Assembly: GCF_026151205.1 (NCBI RefSeq)
Contig: NC_087078.1
Span: 1,693,675-1,753,674, forward strand
Direction of reading: 5' to 3'
DNA length: 60,000 nucleotides
From: Bolinopsis microptera
Taxonomy: Eukaryota; Ctenophora; Tentaculata; Lobata; Bolinopsidae
Shown: piece by piece, positions 24,352-35,261 of the stretch
Layout: every line of letters begins with the position of its first letter
Numbering within the stretch: the first letter of the stretch is position 1
Translations under genes and position numbers: made by a program
The notes under the pieces: generated by a model
The model's database searches: none
What the model was told of the DNA's origin: nothing
Seen by the model: the letters and a program-made list of their open reading frames with translations, nothing else

Positions 24352-24393
24352 ATGAAGCTGATATTTCTACTTACAAAGTTGCTTCTCTTGACG
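24352..24393 (+). other. Orphan leader exon, B type (upstream of A3)
   Basis: Identical to the orphan leader at 20096 and to the leader of gene B. It encodes MKLIFLLTKLLLLT and has a good gtaagt donor in phase 0. No B-type second exon follows. It could serve A3 exon 2 (25443) as an alternative first exon, or be inert. Confidence 0.7.
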
Positions 24394-25171
24394 GTAAGTG
24401 ATTTTCAAGCTGTCATTTAGTATTTTGTGATAATTCTTCTCACTACTTGCTATGATTTTCAAATCCGCAATCCAACACTGAACACAGTCACACCTCGAAG
24501 GGTACCATGCTATGAATCGTTGTTTTTATTGTAATTATAATATATATATACGCTAAATAGAACCCTTTTTAAAATGTGATAAGATTTTATCCGTTTTAAA
24601 TCTCCTGAAACTTTTCGAAAAATGATGTGAAGTGAAGATCTTCATCTATATATGTACATTTTACTTGGAGCACACTTTATATATCAACCTGAACCAGTGA
24701 TGGATAGGGTTTCCGAATTCTTACAATAAAAAGCGCTACTAAAACCCCGATGTATTAGGAACTCAGAATGCTGGGCAGCTCCATTCCGAGTTTCCACCTT
24801 TTGGATTGCTAATAACAATGTTCTACCCATTATTTTAAGATCTGCTCGGTAACTTAAAATTTAATAGCAATACACAATCATCAGCGGGTTAAAAAATAAA
24901 TTATGCCCTTCCTACACTTGGCTTATTCTTTACACACCTCTCTGTTCAACTTGGCAGTGAAATAAAACAGCTCAACAAGCTCAAGGTTACTTCTACCTCT
25001 GCAGTATTACTCGTTATAACAAGAACAGTGAGCTACTCAACGTACAAAACTACCGGTAACCAGAACTTATACACGGTAAGGTAGGGTACAGATTTCTCAT
25101 TCCGTCTTCGTTACGTTACATTAACTGGTTTGATCACTGTATATAATACGTTCAATCTTCTGGAGATTGGG

Positions 25172-27203
25172 ATGAAACTTGTGTTTCTGGTTTTTCAGCT
25201 ACTTCTGTTAACGGTAAGTTTTTTTAATAGTAAGACTATGATTAAATATGCGATATAGTTGTTGTGTTTGTTTTAATCGAACTTCAGTTTAAAGATAAGA
25301 GGGAGCATTATCTTAAGAAATGTCGTAATAAATTAAAATATCAATCATTCACTTCGTATACTTCTTCAGCGAAACCTTTTAATACTATAATTGTTGGACA
25401 CAACAGAACACTATACTTTTATTTGTTCACTTACCCCACCAGGAGAATATAGACTGCAGTGGAAAAGGGGAGATACAACTTAACAAGTATACAGACTATT
25501 CAAACTGCGGAGACGCGGACTGTGACTTTTACTTCAAGAACGTCGTAATTCAGAATGAGGATGGTAACAAATTTCTCGACGTAGCAGAAACAGATGACAC
25601 TGGTAACACCGATACGGTCTATTTCTCTAGCGTGAATAAGCTTGATGAAGTTATTCCAGTAAACATCCACGCTGATAGGAGAATAACGATATCATTCGAA
25701 GCATGGGATGAAGACCCGGCCGGTAATTCTGATGATCATGAAAGAACAATGTCGGGTTTGGTGGTGCCATTTTCAGGCATTAGATCAGGTGGAACCTGGA
25801 AGGATAAATCATTTATAAGTTACACTAACGCTGAGAATGAAAACAAAAAAGCAACTCTTTGGATAAAATATAGGATATTGAGCTGCAATAACCACTTCAC
25901 TGGATTAGGCTGTAACTCCTGCGTAGCTAACTACTACGGAACAGAGTGTGGTAAATACTGTAAACCTGTGTCAGGTCACTACACGTGTCATCCCACGACA
26001 GGGAGCAAGGTTTGTGCAGGAAATAGAGCGGGAATTGAATGCGATGATTGTGTAGACCATTTCGAGGGAAATAATTGTGAGAGATGTGTTCAGAATTACT
26101 ACCCGGCAGAATCATGTAACATCCTCTGCATCCCAAAACCTGAAAGATACATTTGTACCAATGAAGGGGATAAACAGTGTCTGCAATACAGGACTGGATC
26201 TGACTGCAAGGACTGTGTCGCAAACCACTATGGAGAAGATTGTTCCAAGACCTGCCATGAGACGTCTAGCTTCAGCTGTGATGAATCAGGAGAGAAAGAG
26301 TGTAAGGAAAACTACTACCCAGCACAGAAGTGTAACAGACACTGTGAGCTGGTACCAGGTAACTACACTTGTAACCAGGTAACAGGAGAAAAGATCTGTC
26401 TGGAGGGAAAGGAAGGAGAAGACTGTGATGAATGCTTAAACAAAAACAAAGAAGGAGGAAATTGTGATAAATGCATAAAAAACTACTACGGGGATTGCAC
26501 AGTCTATTGCAAGCCAGATAGTGAGCATTACAATTGCTTGGAAAATGGAACCAAAATCTGTGTTGACAACACAACAGTTGCTGAGCATGACTGTCAGAGA
26601 CCAAATCAGAACTTGAACATTCCCTTGATAGGGGCTGCAGGGGGTGGTGTAGCGCTGTTTCTCATTCTACTCTTGACTTGCATCATTCTAAAAGTGAGAA
26701 AAGAAAGAAATAAAAACCTCGCAGAAGAGATACTGATAGGAGGAGAAACTGATAACACTCAAAGGAACCAAAACCAGGAAGCAATTCACCCCACAGTGAA
26801 TAACCAAGCTGCTCATTCCTCGGAGGAACCAGGAGATGTTTATAGCCGGATAAACAGACAGGAACAAGGAAACAGAAAGCAACATCCCCAGATTGGACCT
26901 GACCAAGACGCTCTCTACTCTACAATCCAATCCCAGCCTGTTTACGCAACTGTAGATAAAGGAGATAAATACGCTCGCCTAGACAGACACGAAGGAACAT
27001 CTAACGGGACCTACAGTCCTGAAACTGAGGAAGAACCAACATACGCTGACGTATCCTTTGTGAAGAATGAGAGAGGAGATGATGTGGTACTGACGTTTAG
27101 GAATGCAGCTCAAAATGGGGATAATGGTGTCGAAGGTACGGGACAGTATGGAGCGGAGGCGACCTACATTACAGTGAGTCAAGTGATAGAGGAGAGACTA
27201 TAA
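25172..27203 (+). CDS. DSL-repeat transmembrane receptor A3
   Basis: Exon 1 is 25172-25213 (donor gtaagt). Exon 2 is 25443-27203 (acceptor ccccaccag). Phase 0, 600 residues. The first 63 codons of exon 2 contain no ATG, GTG or TTG, so a simple ORF search would miss the N-terminal part, yet the frame is open and homologous to A1 (CSGKGEIQLNKYTDYSNCG). The N-terminal domain and DSL-like modules closely match A1. The transmembrane segment and tail match A2 (shared NRK insert, YSTI, YATV, TEEEPTYADV, QYGAEATYITV). This looks like a recombinant of the two. All six tail tyrosine motifs are present and no lesion is seen. Confidence 0.85.
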
Positions 27204-27605
27204 CTATAAGTGGGTCAACTTTGTAACGGTTGGGAGGTTGATTATGGACAATTAATATTATATTAGTGTGAGATGAGTTTTAACTGGGACAGTTGTGTGT
27301 AACTAATGTTATTGACTTTTTATCTTCTCAATCAACATTTGAGTAAGTAGTTTTTTGAATGTTAAAACCAGTGATACTATTTAAGACGTAATAATTTGAT
27401 TAATTACCAGTTTTTTGCTAATTTTGATGATTAAAACTATTTGGAAGATGCGCAGTTTTTATCTTAAGAACCGATTTCTTTTACTATTTGAAACATTTCA
27501 TGCGATTATTGATTATTACTAATTATGACGGCCCCTATTATAAGGTAAGCCGTGTTTTGGTAGGACGAATTCCAATTGATCCCCAAATTGAGCTTCGTGT
27601 TGTTA

Positions 27606-27776
27606 GGGGTCGTTCACATATTACGTAATCAGCTGAGGGGGGGGGGGGGGGGGTTTCGAATGATTACGCTAGTGTAATTTTTACACAATAGCTATGTGTA
27701 AAACTGATTACGGAGGGGGGGGGGGGGGGGGGTAAAAATGTTCCAAAAAATGATTAATGAATATGTGAACGACCCC
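27606..27776. mobile_element. 171-bp MITE with TTA target duplication
   Basis: The ends are GGGGTCGTTCACATATTACG and, on the right, ATATGTGAACGACCCC, inverted repeats. TTA stands on both sides (27603-27605 and 27777-27779). The paralogous flanks of A1 (near 19199) and A2 (near 23437) show the empty site gttgTTAt-gtgtag, which proves insertion. A 3-bp TTA duplication fits the PIF/Harbinger superfamily. Inside are two G-only runs of about 16-18 bases. There is no coding capacity. A longer relative is at 29483-30048. Confidence 0.85.
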
Positions 27777-28330
27777 TTATAGTGTAGTGTTCTATTTTAA
27801 TTTTTGTATCATTATTATTTCATAATCACTTTCATTTAATGCAGTACTTTCAACTGTCAACAATTTCAATTTATGTATTTGCTTTTCGTTCCAAAATAGT
27901 AGAACATGATCAAACAAAATGTAATTCGAAATTTCTCTGAACCAAAATATAGAGGGTCACATCAGAGTTATTGTCACTTTTCTAGGATAACTCGAAGATC
28001 GAAACGTCACAACTTCCTATCTCACAGATATTGTATTCCTGAGAACTGAGCTTTAACAATCCGAATAGCTCGTCCCTGTTTTGTTAATACTCACTAGACT
28101 TATTGTGTTCGGTACACTGTTCACATTATACTCTAAATATAGAATACCTTTCCGAATTCTCAAGAGAAATGTGTTATCTACTCAAACTCAACACTTAATA
28201 GGAACTGAAATAGCTACTACTGAATGCTACTGAATGTAGTAGCTTAAGGACATGATAGGGTGATGACTGATGTTCATCTACCATTTCGAGATAAATTAAG
28301 CTGAATTCAGTAGCAAGGGTATCTTTGACG

Positions 28331-28336
28331 AATAAA
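28331..28336 (+). terminator. Candidate polyadenylation signal, A3
   Basis: AATAAA in the same context as after A1 and A2, about 1.13 kb past the stop (the MITE insertion lengthens this flank). Confidence 0.3.
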
Positions 28337-29482
28337 GTATCTTGCTATTAAACTATACTTTGATTCACCCAAATTCCCGGTTTTGACAGCGGTTTAAAAA
28401 CTGTCGATGATGAACGTACAACAAGCTAACAGTTTTATATATTCTTTCGTGAACGATAAGTAATACCTATAGATATACATGTTGTACCACTGGCCTATAC
28501 GCAGAACTACAATTAATAAAATCATATCCTATTAATTCATTCATTCAAGCGTGAATGTGATGCATAGCCCGACTCATCAGCTACTCTAGATACAAAACCA
28601 TTTGCATTGCATGACAGATTGCAACATAGGGAATAACTTTCACTTTTGCCTACAAGTACAAGTAAATTCAGTGTTGCTTAGCATTTTGAGATCGCTTTAT
28701 TTGAATTTTGTTGAATGATTGAAAGATAATGAAGCTGATATTTCTACTTACAAAGTTGCTTCTCTTGACGGTAAGTGATTTTCAAGCTGTCATTTCTTTT
28801 TTGAGGGCTCATTTTTGTCCATGATTGTAGTATTTTGTGATAATTCTTCTCACTACTTGCTATGATTTTCAAGCCTGCAATCCAACACTGAACACAGTCA
28901 CACCTCGAAGGGTACCATGCTATGCATAATAGGTTATTTTCGTATCCGGATCCCAGGGACATACACAATGCAGTGGACAGGGAAAGATACAATTCTTGAC
29001 GTATACAGATTCAATAAGCTGTGATGACGGAGGAGAATGTGACTTCTTCTTTAAGAACTTCCTTATCCAAGACGAGGACGACAATGAACTTCACAAAGTT
29101 ACGGAAACGGGTGATACCAAAAATAAGGATACAGTTGATTTCTCCGACTTGAGTAAGTTTGCCAATGCGTTTGAAATAAATATCCCCTCGGGGAAACGTA
29201 TCAAAATATCGTTTGAAGTGTGGGATAAAGATGAGCCATGGAGCAAAAATGATCTGAAGCGAAATTTGACAGCTTTTTTGTCCCATTTTCATGCATAGAC
29301 TTAGAGGTTGCAAATGACTGGCGAGAGAAGTCATTCATGATTGGTGAAAACGAAGCAACTTTGACAATCCAGTATAAACTGACGAGGTGTGGACAAAACT
29401 TCACCGGTTTAGGTTGTAATTCTTGCGAAGATAACTACTACGGAACAGAGTGCAGCAAATACTGCGACCCTAATCCCAGTTA

Positions 29483-30048
29483 GGGGTCGTTCACATATTA
29501 CGTAATCAGCCGAGGGGGGAGAGGGTTTCCAAATGCTTACGGTTGATTACGGGGGGGGGGGGGGGGGTTTCGGTCGTTGATTACGTAATCAACATTTTCT
29601 TTTTTACCCTCTAGAATAATAACAATTTGACAATATTTTAATTCAAATTCCACTCAATTTCACTCTGATAGTGATAAAATTTAGAAATTGATCGAATATC
29701 CGGCTATATAATAATAGTAAAAAGTTTATAAGGTGCTTGGCCGGATATCATAACAATGATTTCGGCTCATCATGATAGCATGATCAGGGTAGCATGAACA
29801 ATGAAACGTATAGAAAAGTGTTTTCTAGGAAAAAAGTCAAAGGGGGGGGGGGGGGGGGGGGGTTGAGTCTTGATTATGGTTGATTACGGAAGGGGGGAGG
29901 GGGGTAAAAATTGCTAAAATATTACTGGGCCGCGCTGAGCGCTCAGCCTGTCATTCCGCCTAATCTCTATATCAATATGTTTATAAACATGGTAGCCTGA
30001 GGTCCCCAGGTAACTTAAATATTGATTACGTAATATGTGAACGACCCC
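29483..30048. mobile_element. 566-bp MITE inside receptor B exon 2
   Basis: Terminal inverted repeats GGGGTCGTTCACATATTACG... and ...ATTACGTAATATGTGAACGACCCC, with TTA duplicated on both sides (29480-29482 and 30049-30051). Joining the flanks restores the DSL-like codons for S-Y-Y-D-C. It is the same family as 27606-27776 but longer, with several G-only runs of up to about 20 bases and a second element nested at 29922-30013. No transposase is encoded. Confidence 0.85.
29922..30013. mobile_element. Small palindromic element nested in the MITE
   Basis: It starts TTACTGGGC and ends CCCCAGGTAA, and is the reverse-oriented relative of 13318-13388 and 15689-15805 (shared gcgctcagcctgtcatt and ggtccccaggtaa parts). 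Confidence 0.6.
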
Positions 30049-31214
30049 TTACTATGACTGTGACTCCTCTAGAGAAATAGTCTGTGAAGAAAAGAGAACA
30101 GGAGATAGGTGTAATGACTGTAACTGTAAGGAACATTTCGAGGGAGAAAATTGTGAGAGGTGTGTTGAGAGCTACTACCATGAGGGAACCTGTGATGCGC
30201 GCTGTCTCCCTGATCCAGAGAAATACAACTGCGCTGATCAAGGAGAGAAAGAGTGTCTCAGTCTAGGAAACAGAACTGGATCAAGCTGTAAGCGCTGTGT
30301 CATTTACCACTTTGGAGAAGATTGTACTAAATTCTGCAATAAGACAACTAGCTACAACTGTGATGGATCAGGAGAGCAAGTCTGTAACGATAACTACTTT
30401 CCGGAAAAGAAATGCGACACACAATGTGAACCAGTACTAGGTAACTATACTTGCAACCAGATGACAGGAGAGAAGATCTGTGTGAAGGGAATGGAAGGAG
30501 AAGACTGTGATGAGTGCTTAAATAGGAACAAAGAAGGAAGAAATTGTGATAGGTGCATTGAACAACACTACGGAGAGAATTGCACAGTCTATTGCAAGCC
30601 AGATATTGAGCATTACAATTGCTCGGAGAATGGAACAAAAATCTGTTCCGACAGCACAATGTCTATTGAGCATGACTGTCGGAGACCAAATCAGACCTTG
30701 AACATTCCTATGATTGGGGCTGCAGGGGGTGGTGTAGGGCTGTTTCTCATTCTACTGTTGACTTGCATCATTCTAAAAGTGAAAAAAGACAGGATGAGAA
30801 CATATTTAATTAAGCACAATCAAAGAAATCTGAACCGAGAAGCCATCTGCTCTACAGTAGAAACAAATCTTGCCCACCCCTCAGTCTCAGAAGATGGAGT
30901 GGGGGAAGAAAACAGGTACCAAGGAAGACATGCCCAGATTCAACCTGATGAGAACCAAGATGCCATTTACTCGACGATCCAGTCACACAGTACTGGAAGT
31001 GGATACGATACTCAACTGCTCTTAAAAGCTTGAACGATGAACATAATGGTAGCTTTTACAGATATGGGGGACTATCGAGCAAGGACTACTGGAAGAAGAA
31101 GAAACATACGCTGACGTAACATTCGTGAGGAACAGGAAAGGATATGATTATGATGTTGTGACGAAAAGAAACTCAGCTAAAAGTTGGATTCACGGAGTTG
31201 GAGAACAGGATTGA

Positions 31215-32836
31215 GGATGGAGATGAGGCGGGTGATCGTGAACCATCAAGATTGTTGGAGCGACGCTGACTTAGACTATGTAAAAACTCGGAGTGCAATC
31301 CTAGTTTGAACTTTTAATTTAAGAATGTTTTGTTTTTTAAACTGTATGAATGATGATAATACTAATAGCAAATTTCTCAGATATTTAAGTGGCTCCATGG
31401 GGGGTACACTACACGTTTTTACACTATTTTACACTACACAATTAGCCTTTTTTGTGTATGGTGTAGTAAAAAAGGTACACTTTTTTACCCTTTTTATTTC
31501 ACTTAACAAAATGATTTTATAAAAATCTTCTTTTTCCCTATTATTTTACAATCAGTCTTCACATAGTACGTTTCCAAATGCAAAGCGTAAAACAAACCTT
31601 TAGCCAGAAAAAAATGTAATTTTTTACACTTTTTTACACTACAATTATGCCTTTTTTTATGTATGGTGTTAAAAAGTGTAGTGAATCATTTTGAATTAAT
31701 TTTTTATAATATTGTGGTGTGGTGCTACTCTAAGTCTAATTCTAAATGTGGAGAGTAAATTTTTATTGTTTGAATTAATAATAATATGGAAACAGTTTCA
31801 GGCTAGGTTATCAATATGACTTTGAATTTTGTAACGTGGCAAACATTTTAGTCATCAATGTTAGTTAGGCATTTCAATGAGACAATTCATGTACTTGTAG
31901 AAAGGAAGATAATTTCACGGACAATGCCAGGTTTACAACCACTTTGCGAATAGAATCAATACGTGACACAGTCAACTCGTGACATCGTAGATCTAACTCG
32001 CGTCACATTCCCGTGAATGTTCTGGGAGGTGATCACAGGACACAGATAATATCATAGGAAATCTGTTAATCAGCTCAGTGAGTAGGTAACCGTCAAGAGA
32101 AAAACACAAGTCAATGTGACATGAGTCGCAGCACCGTACTGCTATAATGGGTATACGTATGACGTATTAAGTTGCATGTAGTTGTACTTGGGGTAACACC
32201 ATACTACTTAGAGTAGCAGAGTTTCTTACTATTCTGACTTCAGTTTTAATCAGAAACAAAATGAAACACACAATTTTTAAACAAAACAATCAAGCCATGT
32301 AACAACTTTATTTGCAATGTTTCAAAAAGCTTATTAAAATCATATTACGTATAATGGTATATGACCGGGGCAATCAAACTTCAGTCCTTCAAAAGTTACA
32401 CATCTTTCCTTGGGAAAAGTAACAAGGGTATTATAATTGCTGAACATTTACACTATACTAGCGATTGCGACCAGACCTCGAAAATGTTGTGTTGTTGTTG
32501 CCAGTGTGAATGTGATGTTAAATTATGCAGTTTTACACAGACAGAGTTGGCGACGATATCTGTCGATATCTCGCCAATACAGATTCTAGAATACAGATCC
32601 ACGGTGCTGGTGACCGGGGTATTTGAGACTGTGTTTATTTTTTGAGAATCAATGATTCGATTGAGACGATACTAATAGAGAAATATGAAGTTGAATTATC
32701 TCAAAAAAATGCACCTTTTAAGCTTAATAAAATATAAAAACAGACAAGCCGGGGAATAAACACAATCTCAAAACGGCAGAGAGCTCTGCTGTGTAATTAC
32801 AGGGTGACATAACATGTGTAATTGTATGGGTGTGGT
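31215..32836 (+). other. Downstream flank of receptor B (ancestor of the array unit)
   Basis: Non-coding DNA that, together with the 3' half of B, was copied into the 2,425-bp array. It differs from the array units at a few positions, for example tgacttcag against tgacttccag, and a gttgt insertion before the gttgttgttgcc run. No gene is recognised; small frames at 31325-31522 and 32361-32645 have no known domain. Confidence 0.5.
31401..31690. repeat. Possible MITE with imperfect ~24-bp inverted ends
   Basis: The left end ggtacactacacgtttttac and the right end aaaaagtgtagtgaatc are imperfect inverted repeats. Inner copies (ttttacactacacaattagc and gcctttttttatgtatggtg) are arranged in pairs. 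It is present in every array unit because it lies in the duplicated DNA. Confidence 0.4.
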
Positions 32837-33640
32837 GAACCAGTACTAGTAGCTACTAGTAGGTAACTATACTTGCAACCAGATGACAGGAGAGAAGATC
32901 TGTGTGAAGGGAATGGAAGGAGAAGACTGTGATGAGTGCTTAAATAGGAACAAAGAAGGAAGAAATTGTGATAGGTGCATTGAACAACACTACGGGGGGA
33001 ATTGCACAGTCTATTGCAAGCTAGATATTGAACATTAAAACAATTGCTTGGAGAATGGAACAATAATCTGTTCCGACAGCACAACGTCTATTGAGCATGA
33101 CTGTCGGAGACCAAACCAGACCTTAAACATTCCCTTGATTGGGGCTGCAGGGGGTGGTGTAGGGCTGTTTCTCATTCTACTGTTGACTTGCATCATTCTA
33201 AAAGTGAGAAAAGACAGGATGAGAACATATGTAATTAAGCACAATCAAAGAAATCTGAACCGAGAAGCCATCTGCTCTACAGTAGAAATAAATCTTGCCC
33301 ACCCCTCAGTGACAGTCTCAGAAGATGGAGTGGGGGAAGAAAACAGGAAGCAAGGAAGACAGCCCCAGATTCAACCTGATGAGAACCAATATGCCATTTA
33401 CTCAACGATCCAGTCACACAGTACTGGAAGTGGATACTCAACTGCTCTTAAAAACCTGAACGATGAACATAATGGTCGCTTTTACAGATATGGGGGACTA
33501 TCGAGCAAGGACTACTGGAAGAAGAAGAAACATACTCAGACGTAACATTTGTGAGGAACAGGAAAGGATATGATTATGATGTTGTGACGAAAAGAAACTC
33601 AGCTAAAAGTTGGATTCACGGAGTTGGAGAACAGGATTGA
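32837..33640 (+). pseudogene. 3' fragment of receptor B, array copy 1
   Basis: It starts inside a cysteine module (GNYTCNQMTGEKIC). It has a 3-bp insertion that creates a stop (cat-taa-aac) at 33036-33038 just before the NNC module, then an open stretch through the transmembrane segment (NIPLIGAAGGGVGLFLILLL) into a tail with YAIYSTIQ. It shifts frame before TYSDVTFVRN. There is no leader exon, N-terminal domain or upstream promoter, so it is not expected to make a receptor. Confidence 0.85.
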
Positions 33641-35261
33641 GGATGGAGATGAGGCGGGTGATCGTGAACCATCAAGATTGTTGGAGCGACGCTGACTTAG
33701 ACTATGTAAAAACTCGGAGTGCAATCCTAGTTTGAACTTTTAATTTAAGAATGTTTTGTTTTTTAAACTGTATGAATGATGATAATACTAATAGCAAATT
33801 TCTCAGATATTTAAGTGGCTCCATGGGGGGTACACTACACGTTTTTACACTATTTTACACTACACAATTAGCCTTTTTTGTGTATGGTGTAGTAAAAAAG
33901 GTACACTTTTTTACCCTTTTTATTTCACTTAACAAAATGATTTTATAAAAATCTTCTTTTTCCCTATTATTTTACAATCAGTCTTCACATAGTACGTTTC
34001 CAAATGCAAAGCGTAAAACAAACCTTTAGCCAGAAAAAAATGTAATTTTTTACACTTTTTTACACTACAATTATGCCTTTTTTTATGTATGGTGTTAAAA
34101 AGTGTAGTGAATCATTTTGAATTAATTTTTTATAATATTGTGGTGTGGTGCTACTCTAAGTCTAATTCTAAATGTGGAGAGTAAATTTTTATTGTTTGAA
34201 TTAATAATAATATGGAAACAGTTTCAGGCTAGGTTATCAATATGACTTTGAATTTTGTAACGTGGCAAACATTTTAGTCATCAATGTTAGTTAGGCATTT
34301 CAATGAGACAATTCATGTACTTGTAGAAAGGAAGATAATTTCACGGACAATGCCAGGTTTACAACCACTTTGCGAATAGAATCAATACGTGACACAGTCA
34401 ACTCGTGACATCGTAGATCTAACTCGCGTCACATTCCCGTGAATGTTCTGGGAGGTGATCACAGGACACAGATAATATCATAGGAAATCTGTTAATCAGC
34501 TCAGTGAGTAGGTAACCGTCAAGAGAAAAACACAAGTCAATGTGACATGAGTCGCAGCACCGTACTGCTATAATGGGTATACGTATGACGTATTAAGTTG
34601 CATGTAGTTGTACTTGGGGTAACACCATACTACTTAGAGTAGCAGAGTTTCTTACTATTCTGACTTCCAGTTTTAATCAGAAACAAAATGAAACACACAA
34701 TTTTTAAACAAAACAATCAAGCCATGTAACAACTTTATTTGCAATGTTTCAAAAAGCTTATTAAAATCATATTACGTATAATGGTATATGACCGGGGCAA
34801 TCAAACTTCAGTCCTTCAAAAGTTACACATCTTTCCTTGGGAAAAGTAACAAGGATATTATAATTGCTGAACATTTACACTATACTAGCGATTGCGACCA
34901 GACCTCGAAAATGTTGTTGTTGTTGCCAGTGTGAATGTGATGTTAAATTATGCAGTTTTACACAGACAGAGTTGGCGACGATATCTGTCGATATCTCGCC
35001 AATACAGATTCTAGAATACAGATCCACGGTGCTGGTGACCGGGGTATTTGAGACTGTGTTTATTTTTTGAGAATCAATGATTCGATTGAGACGATACTAA
35101 TAGAGAAATATGAAGTTGAATTATCTCAAAAAAATGCACCTTTTAAGCTTAATAAAATATAAAAACAGACAAGCCGGGGAATAAACACAATCTCAAAACG
35201 GCAGAGAGCTCTGCTGTGTAATTACAGGGTGACATAACATGTGTAATTGTATGGGTGTGGT
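32837..35261 (+). repeat. Tandem array unit 1 (2,425 bp)
   Basis: The unit runs from gaaccagtactagtagctac to the next occurrence of the same sequence. It holds the 3' half of the receptor B coding region plus about 1.6 kb of its downstream flank. Units 2-4 follow at exactly 2,425-bp steps, and I found no difference among units 1-4 on reading them. Confidence 0.95.

Larger units (their letters stand above)
23520..25320 (+). repeat. Near-identical segmental duplicate of 19260-21060
   Basis: About 1.8 kb, comprising the 3' flank, orphan leader and next-gene promoter, leader exon and intron, repeats the segment 19260-21060 with only scattered changes in its first part. The offset is exactly 4,256 bp at both the orphan leader (20096 to 24352) and the A leader (20916 to 25172). 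This marks a recent tandem duplication of the A-gene unit. Confidence 0.9.
27204..28728 (+). other. 3' flank of receptor A3
   Basis: Homologous to the A1 and A2 flanks but more diverged. It contains the MITE at 27606-27776 and the candidate polyadenylation signal at 28331. No gene is seen. Confidence 0.5.
28729..31214 (+). pseudogene. DSL-repeat receptor B, disrupted paralogue
   Basis: The leader exon 28729-28770 (MKLIFLLTKLLLLT, donor gtaagt) is followed by a 186-bp intron and exon 2 from 28957 (acceptor atcccag). Exon 2 begins GHTQCSGQGK, with the same MNNL-like fold signature (ECDFFFKN, ISFEVWDKD). Lesions: a frameshift near 29270-29280, next to a T run, leading to a stop at 29296-29298; a 566-bp MITE at 29483-30048 that splits the first DSL-like module; and a 5-bp tandem duplication (gatac) near 31003-31012 that ends the tail early at 31033. 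A further frame offset before the TYADV-like segment is shared with all 3' copies. The ectodomain after the MITE is open and the transmembrane segment (IPMIGAAGGG) is intact. It lacks most of the A-type tail. It is a pseudogene, unless some lesions are assembly errors. Confidence 0.8.

Noticed and set aside
29483-30048. Transposon in receptor B acting as an intron
   Set aside because: It lacks GT/AG at its borders, and the ends are terminal inverted repeats with TTA duplication.
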